From SFWF01 sp045638145 (GTDB lineage: Bacteria > Bacillota > Clostridia > Oscillospirales > Acutalibacteraceae), in the NCBI GenBank assembly GCA_045638145.1, contig JAZUAU010000002.1:1-25685 (forward strand): a stretch of DNA of 25,685 bases. The letters are read 5' to 3'. How positions within the stretch are numbered: position 1 is the first letter of the stretch; each line of letters opens with the position of its first letter. The notes under the pieces were generated by a model. It was not told the origin of the DNA. It made no database searches and saw only the letters and a list, made by a program, of their open reading frames with translations. Of this stretch, positions 14,943-22,581 are shown in pieces. The position numbers and the translations under genes are program-made.

Positions 14943-15644
14943 ATGAATGAAATTTTGCTTATTTGCTCTCTTGTCGTAATCTACGGCGGTGTGCTTTTCG
15001 CTTACCGTTTTTTTGGCAAAGCGGGACTTTTCGCTTTTACCGTTATCGCGACGATACTAGCCAATATTGAGGTTCTGATATTGGTTGACGCCTTTGGAAT
15101 GGAGCAGACCCTCGGAAATGTGCTTTTCGCTTCAACCTATCTTATAACCGACATTTTATCCGAAAACGAGTCTAAAAAGGCAGCCAACCGTGCTGTAAAC
15201 ATCGGAATTTTCGCCGCAGTTTCAATGGTAGTTATATCACAGTCGTGGTTTCTGTATCAAAAAAGCGCAAACGATTGGGTTTACGCAGGAATAGAAACGG
15301 TATTTTCAACAACCCCAAGGCTCATTTTGGCATCACTTATCGGCTATGCCGTATCTCAAAAGCTCGACGTTTTCCTCTATCATAAATGGTGGGAATGGTC
15401 GGCTAAAAAATGGGGCGACAGCCGCCGCTTTTTATGGCTTCGAAACAACGGCTCAACACTCATTTCACAGATTATAAACACAGTGCTCTTTAACGGAATC
15501 GCATTTTTCGGTATGTACGATACGGCGACCTTTATTTCAATTATGGTTTCAAGCTATGTGATTTATATTTTCACAAGCCTGCTCGATACGCCGATAGTTT
15601 ACATCTCAAGAAAGCTGAAAGAAAAAGGCAAAATACCCGAATAG
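14943..15644 (+). CDS. yhhQ: Queuosine precursor transporter (YhhQ/VUT family)
   Basis: 233 aa, about six membrane segments. It has the family-specific stretch YLITDILSENESKKAANRAV and the C-terminal RNNGSTLISQIINTVLFN, both typical of YhhQ (formerly DUF165/VUT). The family imports preQ0, preQ1 or queuine for tRNA queuosine modification. GGAAAGGAT precedes the ATG. The preQ1-I-like riboswitch and terminator directly upstream strongly support the function. It ends at its own terminator and appears to be monocistronic. Confidence 0.92.
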   Translation: MNEILLICSLVVIYGGVLFAYRFFGKAGLFAFTVIATILANIEVLILVDAFGMEQTLGNVLFASTYLITDILSENESKKAANRAVNIGIFAAVSMVVISQSWFLYQKSANDWVYAGIETVFSTTPRLILASLIGYAVSQKLDVFLYHKWWEWSAKKWGDSRRFLWLRNNGSTLISQIINTVLFNGIAFFGMYDTATFISIMVSSYVIYIFTSLLDTPIVYISRKLKEKGKIPE

Positions 15645-15645
15645 A

Positions 15646-15669
15646 AAAGGCGGTCAATAGACCGCCTTT
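15646..15669 (+). terminator. yhhQ terminator
   Basis: AAAGGCGGTC and GACCGCCTTT form a perfect 10-bp stem around AATA, followed by an A/T-rich but not pure T tail. It starts directly after the stop codon. Confidence 0.75.
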
Positions 15670-15927
15670 AAATTTATCTTGAAAATGTATCTGTATCGGG
15701 CTCAAGCTACAAGAAACAGCATATATCCATATTTGATGGTGATTCTTCTTCCGTTATGCAGAGAGCTGAGAGAAATTTTATTACGGTAAGGTTAAACATA
15801 TTTATTAAAAGGACAGTTCGTTCCCAAAGATTGATTATTAAGATGCGAACGAGAACAAACAACTACACTAGCCGTTCATAACTTATAGTTTACCAAAGGC
15901 AATCATAACTGCAGCCATCAAAGGCAT
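15670..15927. other. Non-coding stretch between yhhQ and the accessory region
   Basis: No gene with a ribosome site is seen. On the minus strand, 15882-15926 reads as a 14-codon ORF, MPLMAAVMIAFGKL, with GAGAGG before its ATG. The MIAFG stretch recalls small holin-like toxins, so it may be a decayed copy. The rest has no recognisable structure. Confidence 0.4.
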
Positions 15928-15963
15928 AAAAAATCCTCTCGGATTGCTCCGAGAGGATTTTTT
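15928..15963 (-). terminator. Terminator after the SGNH hydrolase unit
   Basis: AAAAAATCCTCTCGGA and its full complement form a 16-bp stem with a TTGC loop (GCAA, a GNRA loop, when read on the minus strand). It ends in T6 in either direction, but its position downstream of a minus-strand gene and its 3' module suggests minus-strand use. Confidence 0.85.
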
Positions 15964-15966
15964 ATC

Positions 15967-16020
15967 AGCAATTACTTGCTTTCTTTGATAGCAGCCTGTG
16001 GTGCTATCAGCAAAAGTGGG
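15967..16020 (-). repeat. 3' module, copy A (two hairpins)
   Basis: Minus-strand reading: hairpin 1 is GATAGCA...TGCTATC (16008-15987), with an inner CC/GG pair. Hairpin 2 is AGCAA-GTAA-TTGCT (15980-15967), with a GNRA loop. The terminator at 15928-15963 follows. A nearly identical copy lies at 16772-16826 behind another gene. The two copies differ at 8 of about 56 positions, and six of those are three compensated base pairs in hairpin 2. Confidence 0.75.
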
Positions 16021-16068
16021 AAGTAAAAATTTGATAAAACTGTGTCTTTTATCACTACGAACCGAAAC

Positions 16069-16647
16069 TTATTGCTTTATTGTATTTAAAAAAACCGAAG
16101 CGGCAACGAGGGAACCCTCGCAGGACGGATGATAATCATCCTGTGCCAGAAGATTTATGTCAGGTCGATTTTTTGTAATATTATAAAAGGCTCTGCCCAC
16201 GGGAACTGCGATTGTATCCAACTGTTTTGCTGCAGTTTGATAGGCATTTTCAAGTTTTTCGTGCATTTCATCGTAGGAAAAACCTGTGCTTTTCAGCTTT
16301 TCACTTTCGTTTCTATAAGCCCAAGTCTGATAAAAAATGGGCATTGCTCCTTTTTTACGGATTTCGTTGCAAAGTTTTTGTGCAGCGGTGAAAAAGTCGT
16401 CATAATTTAGTGCGGGATTGATACTTTGGTCTTGTATAACTACAATGTCAAAGTTTCCCTCATTCATTTTTTTCAAGAAAAGCATACCTTTTTCACTTTC
16501 AAAATCTGCATACTGATGGAGATAATGTCCACCAAAAGTCAACTTATCCACTTGAACGTCTAGATTGCATGCATTAGCCATATTTTGAAACATTGTGGGC
16601 ATATCATTATAATAGGTAAAACTATTTCCGACAAACAATATTTTCAT
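16069..16647 (-). CDS. SGNH-fold hydrolase (DUF4886-like)
   Basis: 192 aa. Block I is GNSFT (nucleophile S9). A glycine block GGHYLHQ and a QDQS block follow, and the C-terminal DDYHPS supplies D170 and H173 of the catalytic triad. No signal peptide is seen, so it should act in the cytosol. SGNH enzymes are esterases or lipases of broad range; the DUF4886-type call is from the LFVGNSFTYYNDMP start. It has a full-consensus promoter, a weak ribosome site, and a 3' module plus terminator downstream. It may be cargo of the accessory region. Confidence 0.85.
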   Translation of the reverse strand: MKILFVGNSFTYYNDMPTMFQNMANACNLDVQVDKLTFGGHYLHQYADFESEKGMLFLKKMNEGNFDIVVIQDQSINPALNYDDFFTAAQKLCNEIRKKGAMPIFYQTWAYRNESEKLKSTGFSYDEMHEKLENAYQTAAKQLDTIAVPVGRAFYNITKNRPDINLLAQDDYHPSCEGSLVAASVFLNTIKQ

Positions 16648-16687
16648 ATGTGCTTCACTTGCCTTTCTGAATACTAATTATTAGTTC

Positions 16688-16716
16688 ATTATACTATGTT
16701 TATGGTAGGATGTCAA
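16688..16716 (-). promoter_or_regulatory. Promoter of the SGNH hydrolase gene
   Basis: Minus-strand TTGACA, a 17-nt spacer and TATAAT: a full-consensus sigma-A promoter about 40 nt before the ATG. It starts directly beyond the terminator of the upstream two-gene unit. Confidence 0.85.
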
Positions 16717-16732
16717 TAAATGCAAAGAAATT

Positions 16733-16752
16733 CGCCCGAATTTCTTCGGGCG
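16733..16752 (-). terminator. Terminator after the two-gene membrane cassette
   Basis: CGCCCGAA and TTCGGGCG form an 8-bp stem around TTTC (GAAA, a GNRA loop, on the minus strand). The T tail is weak (AATTTCTTT). It occupies the same relative place behind 3' module copy B as the stronger terminator does behind copy A. Confidence 0.6.
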
Positions 16753-16771
16753 GATAGTTTTGCTTTATAAA

Positions 16772-16826
16772 TCTAATTACTTAGATTCTTTGATAGCAGC
16801 CTGTGCTGCTATCAGCAAAAGAGGGA
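16772..16826 (-). repeat. 3' module, copy B (two hairpins)
   Basis: Minus-strand reading: hairpin 1 is GATAGCAGC-ACAG-GCTGCTATC (16813-16792), a perfect 9-bp stem. Hairpin 2 is TCTAA-GTAA-TTAGA (16785-16772). It begins 9 nt after the stop of the 248-aa gene and is followed by a terminator. In hairpin 2 three neighbouring pairs are changed relative to copy A, all still paired, which argues for selection on structure. Confidence 0.75.
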
Positions 16827-16834
16827 AATTTTAA

Positions 16835-17581
16835 TTACAAGATTCCGATGATTTGAAGCAAGGTTAGTACCAAGGCAGCACCAGAAGTAATTAAGGCGAC
16901 AATCTTCCACTTTTCTAAATCGGCTATCTTTTTCTGCAATTCTTCAATGAGAGCATCTTGTCTGTCATCGTCTTCGGCCATTTCTCTGATTTGCTGGGAC
17001 TGCTCTTTGTCTTTGGCATCCTTTTCTTTCATTTCTTGTTCCAAGGCGTCTTGCTTCCTGATAGTATCGCCCTGTACTTTCATTTGGTCAATAATCTGTT
17101 GAAGTCGCTCCTTTGCGACATCATTTAAAGGCTTATTCGCAGGTCTATTCTGAATTGCATTGTTAATTCGTTCGATGGCTTTGTCGGTATGTACAGCGCT
17201 ACAAGCAGCAATGGCAATCAAGAATTTACTGATTTCACCCAACTGCCGTTCGTATTCAAAAGACAACTTTAAGGCATCAACTGTTTCACCAATTGCTTCT
17301 GCAGATTTTTTGCCAGATTTCTGCAATTCTTTAATCGCCTTTTTTCTATGTCCCCACTTCACAGGCATATTTTCTGCTCCATCAGCAGCGGTCTTTGCCG
17401 CTTCCGCCGCATCCAAAGCATCTTTTATTTTATCTCCAAGAACTTCAATCTGCTCTACCTGATTATCAATAATAGTAGGCAGTTCAGATAAATTGATTTG
17501 CTCAACTAAATGTGCATACTGGCCTACACTTTCAACCAATTCTTTTTCCTTTATTGCTATATCTGACATTTTATCTATCAC
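16835..17581 (-). CDS. Unrecognised coiled-coil protein with C-terminal membrane anchor
   Basis: 248 aa. The middle is helical and Ala/Lys/Glu-rich. Residues of roughly 165-225 form a long charged coiled coil (EQEMKEKDAKDKEQSQQIRE and onward). A single membrane helix at the very C-terminus (WKIVALITSGAALVLTLLQI) would tail-anchor it. An amphipathic stretch IAIAACSAVHTDKAIERI lies near residue 140. It begins within the end of the 527-aa gene (4-bp overlap, ATGA), so the two are co-translated. I do not know the family. A membrane-acting partner of the larger protein is a reasonable inference. Confidence 0.75.
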   Translation of the reverse strand: MIDKMSDIAIKEKELVESVGQYAHLVEQINLSELPTIIDNQVEQIEVLGDKIKDALDAAEAAKTAADGAENMPVKWGHRKKAIKELQKSGKKSAEAIGETVDALKLSFEYERQLGEISKFLIAIAACSAVHTDKAIERINNAIQNRPANKPLNDVAKERLQQIIDQMKVQGDTIRKQDALEQEMKEKDAKDKEQSQQIREMAEDDDRQDALIEELQKKIADLEKWKIVALITSGAALVLTLLQIIGIL

Positions 17582-19161
17582 CCTTGACTTTCATCATACA
17601 TTGTTAAGAATGTTTCTAACACAGCATATTCTTCGTTTTCTTTTTCCAAGGTGGTGACGATATCGTCAACCTTTTTATCGGTTTCTGCCCACGTGGTTAC
17701 AATAGTTTCAACGGCAGGAACGACCATTTCATATGCTTCGTTAATTGCTTCACCAGCATCTTTTGCAGATACCCACATATCTGCCTGTTGGTAAGACACC
17801 TTGACATTCATTAACTGTAATTGTTGACCAACCAAATCTAACCGTTTGTTTTCCTTGATGCCTTTTTTTACACCCATTCCAACATCAGTTGCAACGGCAA
17901 TGGCGAAACGGCCAACACCAACAAAATTTACATTCAAAACAAAGTTGCCTAATGTGGCAGGATTAAAACCACCAGACTTGATTACTGCTCTAATCCCTGC
18001 ATCTGCCATATCAACAGCAGTAAATGTGCCCGTTGAAATAGTAAGCATTCTGACAATAGTTCTGTTTTTAAAAGGAATAACATTATTCCAATTGACTTGT
18101 TTAAGGTCTTTTTTGTCTTTTAATTCTTCCGCCAAATGTCTCACAAAAAAGAAACCTCTAACAAGGGCTTCGTTTATTAAAACGGGTAATGATTGTTTTT
18201 TTGCAGCAACAAACACAACTCCGCCCCATTCGGATAGGTTCATATTTCCCTTATTGTAAAGACCATCTACCCAAACTCTAAAATCTGTATCTTTAATTAT
18301 TGGCAACACAGAAATCTCTTTCAGTAATGACAAGAATATTCCTGGAATACCTTGTGAAGTAGAAACATCGCTCATCATATGACCTACCCAAACATCAACC
18401 GTTTTGAGAAGTTCAAGCATAAGTGGTGATGCTCCCACAATTTTTATCAATTTTTTCAAAGGTTTAGGCAATTCTTCGCCAGTTGCTTCTTCGTACTTTT
18501 TTATTGATAGATTTGATAACCAAATACACAAACCACCAATGATAGCACCTATCCACGCTTTTGTTTGCTCTTTCTTTTCTAATTTTGTCACTTCTGGACT
18601 ACTTGTATCAGCAAAGAAAATATGTGGTTTTCCATCGGAACCATCTATGAAGAAAACTAAACGAAAATAACGGACAAGAATAGAGGCAATTAAGCCAGAA
18701 ATAGATGGGTGGTGTGCTAAATCATCTAATCTATGATACATAGCACTGCTTATCCAATGTCCATCAGCATCTTTGTGCTTATATCCACTATCATTGGCAG
18801 TGTGATACTTTTCCTCTAAAAACTCCTGTATTTTTTCCTTGTCTATTTCAGTTTCGCCTACAAAGAAAGAATCTATCAGTCCAGTGATAACACCACTTAT
18901 AACCGATATGGCATAATCAAACCCATCGGCATTATTAGTAAGTTTTTCAATATCCGCATTCAACTCTGCAACCTTACTATTAACTACCGATAACTGTCGT
19001 TCAACATCAGAGAGCCCCTGCTGTATCTTTGCGCGGTTTTCGTCAAGAGTATTGGAAGGACAAATTAAATCAAATTGAACACCTTGAAACTCATTATCAA
19101 TGCAACCATCGTCAACACAGAGCAGGTCACCCTGTTCTAATTTTAATAAACTTTTTTCCAT
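17578..19161 (-). CDS. Unrecognised large protein with hydrophobic segments
   Basis: 527 aa. The first 35 residues hold three cysteines. A coiled coil spans about 40-76. Hydrophobic segments follow near 81-100, 151-172 and 201-218, the second preceded by a RLDDLAHHPSISGL motif (about 144-157). A large C-terminal helical part has an Ala/Gly/Val-rich core near 375-430 (TFTAVDMADAGIRAVI and VGVGRFAIAVATDVGMG) and a final coiled coil. No signal peptide or known catalytic motif is seen. It has its own promoter at 19204-19232 and overlaps the tail-anchored gene. Size, helical hydrophobic build and location beside recombinases suggest a membrane-acting toxin or defence effector, but this is inference only. 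Confidence 0.75.
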   Translation of the reverse strand: MEKSLLKLEQGDLLCVDDGCIDNEFQGVQFDLICPSNTLDENRAKIQQGLSDVERQLSVVNSKVAELNADIEKLTNNADGFDYAISVISGVITGLIDSFFVGETEIDKEKIQEFLEEKYHTANDSGYKHKDADGHWISSAMYHRLDDLAHHPSISGLIASILVRYFRLVFFIDGSDGKPHIFFADTSSPEVTKLEKKEQTKAWIGAIIGGLCIWLSNLSIKKYEEATGEELPKPLKKLIKIVGASPLMLELLKTVDVWVGHMMSDVSTSQGIPGIFLSLLKEISVLPIIKDTDFRVWVDGLYNKGNMNLSEWGGVVFVAAKKQSLPVLINEALVRGFFFVRHLAEELKDKKDLKQVNWNNVIPFKNRTIVRMLTISTGTFTAVDMADAGIRAVIKSGGFNPATLGNFVLNVNFVGVGRFAIAVATDVGMGVKKGIKENKRLDLVGQQLQLMNVKVSYQQADMWVSAKDAGEAINEAYEMVVPAVETIVTTWAETDKKVDDIVTTLEKENEEYAVLETFLTMYDESQG

Positions 19162-19203
19162 TTCGGCACCTCGCTTATAATCAAATAAGCCATATGATAT
19201 TAT

Positions 19204-19232
19204 ATTATAGCATATTTCCTCGTATTTTACAA
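19204..19232 (-). promoter_or_regulatory. Promoter of the two-gene membrane cassette
   Basis: Minus-strand TTGTAA, a 17-nt spacer and TATAAT, about 40 nt before the ATG at 19161. GAGGTG serves as ribosome site. Confidence 0.7.
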
Positions 19233-19301
19233 TATAAGGTGTTTATTTTGCAAATTCCGACCATTTGATATAATTCTATAAAATGAAAAGATTAGACAGA
19301 A

Positions 19302-19329
19302 AAACGGATGAGTGCAACCTCATCCGTTT
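19302..19329 (-). terminator. Terminator of the recombinase operon
   Basis: AAACGGATGAG and CTCATCCGTTT form a perfect 11-bp stem around 6 nt. On the minus strand it ends in T5. It lies 31 nt after the stop of the large recombinase. Confidence 0.85.
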
Positions 19330-19360
19330 AACAGCAATTATAAATTACAATAATTATGTC

Positions 19361-21214
19361 TTACACATACACATTCACCTTCGTGTCTTCGTATTTGTGG
19401 ATGCGGTGCTTGGTTGATTGCGAATACAGGTACTTCTTGGCATAGTCAATGTCCAATGTAGCAGAAGCGACCAAATCATATTCGCTCTTTGATAACTTCT
19501 TATATTTCTTCTTGGTTTTGCTGTCTTCAAGAAACGCAAAGGAAGCGGAGACCTTTGCGGTCCCGCTTCTTTTGCCCTCAACCTTACAGGTGTATGCAAC
19601 CGTAGGGTCAAAGCGAAGATACCAGTCAAAGCAGTCTTCGGAGACAACAATTCGGTCAACGAATGCCTCCACGACCTTCTCTGGAATATCTTCTATGTTC
19701 TCAAAGTCAACCAGTTGCTCCATAGCATATTCAAGCAACTTAATTCGCTCGCCGAAATTGACCTCTTCCACAGGTTCGGTTTCTGCTTCAAGTTCAGCAA
19801 TGTACTGTTTCAGTTCTGCGATTTGTGGTTCTAACTCCGCCTTGCGTTCAAAGAATTGCTCTCGGCTAATCTCTCCATCCTCTCGCATAACAATGGAGTT
19901 CTTCAAACGATTTTCCAGTTTGGCAAGTTCCTTTCGCCTGTTAGCGATAATCTGGGTGTTGTCCAGCACTGGTTTGTCGGCGAGATGCTTTTGCAGGAGA
20001 CGGTTAGCAGTTGCGAGAATTTCGTCAACATCGGTGATGAAGTGAGTGAAAACATACTTCGCCATCATTTTGAGTTTCCACTCTGGAACGGCAGGAGACC
20101 TACAAGTATCATCAATAGGGAGACCCTTGTTCAATCGTGTCTGGACTGTTCCTGTACGAATGGAACTGTAACACTGGTAACTGTACACTGTGTTAGACTT
20201 GCCCTGATGGCTCCAACGGCGACGGTTAAAAGAATGCCCGCAGATGCAAACGAGCAGTTTAGACCAGACATCCTTTTTCTGCTTCTGACCGCTTCTTGGA
20301 CCAGTTTGCACTCCTGGTAACTGTTTGAGATGACTTTCCAGTATCTCCTGAACCTTATTAAACTCTTCTACCGTTACAATGGGTTCGTGTTGACCTTGAA
20401 TAACAATTCTGTCTCTTTCGCCGTAGTTTTTCTTACGCTTTTGAGACTTGTAATCTTTGCTATACTGCTGACCATAATCAAGCAGTCCACAGTAGAACTT
20501 CCTTTTGAGGGTTTTAGAAATTGCCGAGGCATACCAGTTGCTTTTACCTTCGGCAGTTTTCCGTCCTGCCTGTTCCAGCATAAACTGAATTTTACGAACA
20601 CCATACCCTTGCAGATACCAGTCAAAAATCATACGGACAGTTTCCGCTTGTTCAGGGTTAATGACAAACTCTGGAACAAAAACATCAGGGGCTACCTCTC
20701 GTTTAATGCGGTCATAGCCAAGAATATTTCCGTTACCGTAAAGAACGCCTTTTTGCCGTGCCATACTGATACCGTATTTAACTCGTTGACTGATTTTACG
20801 GCTTTCGTCTTGTGCAAGACTTGCCATCAATGTCAAGCGAAATTCTCCATCTGGGTCATCGGTTTGAATAGCATCTCCGACAAAGTGAACAATAACTCCA
20901 AATTCTTTAAGCAATTCGCAAAATTTAAGAGTGTCTTTGGTGTTACGAGCAAAACGTGATACCTCTCTGGTGATAATTAGTTGAAACTTGCCCTTTTTGG
21001 CATCTTCTATCATTCGCATAAACTCTGGTCGCTTCTTGGCAGAAGTTCCAGTGATGCCTACATCAATATAGCGACCCACCTCAAAATAATTGGGGTGCTG
21101 GGCAATATAATTGGTGTACCACTCCAACTGATTGTCAAGTGCTAACACCTGTGCCTCGTGCTCGGTAGAAACACGAGCATACACAGCCACCCGTATAGGT
21201 GTGTTATGGTTCAT
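19361..21214 (-). CDS. Large serine recombinase, catalytically intact
   Basis: 617 aa from ATG 21214; a GTG one codon earlier is also possible, with GGAGGG at good spacing. The N-terminal resolvase domain has YARVSTEHEAQ (nucleophile S16) and REVSRFARN with the conserved arginines. The helix segment SLAQDESRKISQRVKYG is followed by the Recombinase domain. A zinc ribbon then begins CICGHSF, with later cysteines near QCYSS and DDTC, and a coiled coil lies within about residues 420-490. This is the full domain set of TnpX/CcrA/phiC31-type enzymes that excise and integrate mobile elements through short att sites. Its start overlaps the stop of the defective recombinase (TGATG), so they are translationally coupled. 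The operon lies at one end of an apparent element. Confidence 0.95.
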   Translation of the reverse strand: MNHNTPIRVAVYARVSTEHEAQVLALDNQLEWYTNYIAQHPNYFEVGRYIDVGITGTSAKKRPEFMRMIEDAKKGKFQLIITREVSRFARNTKDTLKFCELLKEFGVIVHFVGDAIQTDDPDGEFRLTLMASLAQDESRKISQRVKYGISMARQKGVLYGNGNILGYDRIKREVAPDVFVPEFVINPEQAETVRMIFDWYLQGYGVRKIQFMLEQAGRKTAEGKSNWYASAISKTLKRKFYCGLLDYGQQYSKDYKSQKRKKNYGERDRIVIQGQHEPIVTVEEFNKVQEILESHLKQLPGVQTGPRSGQKQKKDVWSKLLVCICGHSFNRRRWSHQGKSNTVYSYQCYSSIRTGTVQTRLNKGLPIDDTCRSPAVPEWKLKMMAKYVFTHFITDVDEILATANRLLQKHLADKPVLDNTQIIANRRKELAKLENRLKNSIVMREDGEISREQFFERKAELEPQIAELKQYIAELEAETEPVEEVNFGERIKLLEYAMEQLVDFENIEDIPEKVVEAFVDRIVVSEDCFDWYLRFDPTVAYTCKVEGKRSGTAKVSASFAFLEDSKTKKKYKKLSKSEYDLVASATLDIDYAKKYLYSQSTKHRIHKYEDTKVNVYV

Positions 21215-22029
21215 CACTTGCCGACCCTCCTTTCGCTCATCATCTGATTCGCTTTAATGAAGGTTTCCTCGCTTACAATCGGTTCGTGAGTGCCATCAAC
21301 AATTTCGTTGGAGCGAGGGTAGCAAATCTTACCGTAATACACAGGGTTTTTGAGGATGCGGGCAACGGTAGTCTGCTGCCAAGCAGACTTGCCCGTGGAG
21401 GTAAGTTTGCCTTGCTCTTTGAGGGCATTACAAATTTTACCCAAACCATACCCATTGATACACAGGTTAAAAATCATACGGACGGTCTCCGCTTGGTCAG
21501 GATTAATGACATAGTTGCCATCAACCTTATCATAACCGAGCACATTGCCTGTGCCGAATATCGTTCCCTTTGCACGGGAGAGTTCGTGACCGCGCTTAAT
21601 TCTTTCAGACTGTCTGCGACTTTCATCCTGTTCAAGACTTGCCATCATCACGATACGAAATTGGCCATCAGAGTTATCAGTGCGAATGCCGTAATCAATG
21701 AAATAGACAGTAACCCCCATTTCGTTAAATTTGTCTGCATAACAGCAGACATCTGATAGGTTTCTGGAAAAGTCGTGCAATTCGTGCACCCAGATTTCGT
21801 CAAACATACCGTTTTGGGCATCAAGCATCATCTGCTGGAAACCACTACGGTCGCTGACGGTTCTGGCAGACTTGTTCAGGTCGGTGTATTTAGCAACAAT
21901 AGCACAATTGGGGATGCGCTCGGCATACTCCGAGCACATCTCCACCTTGCGGTTAAGGTACAACTGGTCTGCATTTGCAACACGGGCATAAATTGCCACA
22001 CGGGTGGTATTTTCAGTATTAGTCTTCAT
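21214..22029 (-). CDS. Short serine recombinase homologue lacking the catalytic serine
   Basis: 271 aa from ATG 22029, chosen because AAAGGAGG lies just upstream; in-frame starts at 22059 and 22065 lie before that ribosome site. The resolvase fold is clear (RVAIYAR at the start, ASLEQDESRRQSERIKRG, then the Recombinase domain NPDQAETVRMIF). The nucleophile position reads ARVANADQ, with Ala18 where ARVS is expected. The motif corresponding to SRFARN reads HDFSRN, losing one conserved arginine. The zinc ribbon and coiled coil are absent. It cannot perform the normal cleavage chemistry. It is co-transcribed and coupled with the intact enzyme, so a DNA-binding or directionality partner role is likely. 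Confidence 0.9.
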   Translation of the reverse strand: MKTNTENTTRVAIYARVANADQLYLNRKVEMCSEYAERIPNCAIVAKYTDLNKSARTVSDRSGFQQMMLDAQNGMFDEIWVHELHDFSRNLSDVCCYADKFNEMGVTVYFIDYGIRTDNSDGQFRIVMMASLEQDESRRQSERIKRGHELSRAKGTIFGTGNVLGYDKVDGNYVINPDQAETVRMIFNLCINGYGLGKICNALKEQGKLTSTGKSAWQQTTVARILKNPVYYGKICYPRSNEIVDGTHEPIVSEETFIKANQMMSERRVGK

Positions 22030-22048
22030 AGTAAAACCTCCTTTCGTT

Positions 22049-22261
22049 TTAACCAGCATAAGCAAACTGGGTGATATCTACGATGTTGGCATTCTCTTTG
22101 AGGATGTTTGCGTAGATATGTTCTTTGATTGCTCCGTCACGATAGAGTTGTTCTATCAGTTTGAGAGCAGCGAATGTGATGTACTCTTTTTTGCTTTTGC
22201 TGGGTGTGCTACCAACGGCAGCAACATTGGTTGTTTCAGTAGAAACAGAATTGTGTGTCAT
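22049..22261 (-). CDS. Small accessory protein of the recombinase operon
   Basis: 70 aa. ATG 22261 is preceded by AAAGGAGG at 8 nt. The N-terminus is Ser/Thr-rich. The C-terminal half is helical (ITFAALKLIEQLYRDGAIKE) and then HIYANILKENANIV. The pattern of a short helix, LYRDGAI and Y-x-x-IL resembles SHOCT-like oligomerisation modules. It is the first gene of the operon, followed after 19 nt by the defective recombinase. Small first genes in such operons can serve as excision factors, but I do not recognise a family. Confidence 0.8.
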   Translation of the reverse strand: MTHNSVSTETTNVAAVGSTPSKSKKEYITFAALKLIEQLYRDGAIKEHIYANILKENANIVDITQFAYAG

Positions 22262-22416
22262 AGTTATGACCTCCTTTGAAGTATTGTTTTACTTCCTATG
22301 GAAGACATAACCCCCCAACCAACTTTCGCAGGTCTTAAAACAGTGGGAATTATGTATTCTGCTTCGTGGTACGAAAGGGAACCTCAAAGCAGATACGAGT
22401 ATATTGGCAACAAAAA

Positions 22417-22456
22417 AACCGTGCCGATGGAAGACGATGGTTCCACTGGTACGGTT
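22417..22456 (-). terminator. Attenuator-like terminator in the recombinase leader
   Basis: Minus strand: the 5' arm (22456-22441) begins AACCGTACC and the 3' arm (22432-22417) ends GGCACGGTT. They pair over 14 of 16 positions around an 8-nt loop, and T7 ends the structure. It lies about 155 nt before the first gene and 28 nt after a short leader ORF, inside the transcript made from the promoter at 22582-22610. Confidence 0.7.
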
Positions 22457-22484
22457 GTACAAACATATTGCGATATGCCGTTTA

Positions 22485-22508
22485 CTACATACTCAAAAAT
22501 GGTTTCAT
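22485..22508 (-). CDS. Putative 7-codon leader peptide
   Basis: Minus-strand ATG with codons for MKPFLSM and a TAG stop (then TAA). AAGGAAG lies 5 nt upstream. It is downstream of a consensus promoter and upstream of a terminator hairpin, the layout of ribosome-mediated attenuation seen before antibiotic-resistance and some transposon genes. With so short an ORF, chance occurrence cannot be excluded. Confidence 0.45.
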   Translation of the reverse strand: MKPFLSM

Positions 22509-22581
22509 AGCATCTTCCTTAAAATGATTTAGTCATCGCCGAACCCCTGTGTTAAGGGTGTCAGCCGTTGACTGTGGGTGT

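Noticed and set aside
16772..16830. Minus-strand reading PLLLIAAQAAIKESK shared by both 3' modules (PLLLIAPQ... in copy A)
   Set aside because: Copy B has a stop codon just upstream and no start. The differences between copies preserve base pairing, so RNA structure explains them better, although one changed codon pair is synonymous for Ser.
22298..22510. 70-codon plus-strand ORF starting MEDITPQP
   Set aside because: Codon choice looks fair, but it has no ribosome site or promoter. It runs antisense through the leader ORF and attenuator hairpin of the recombinase operon. A gene remnant cannot be fully excluded.
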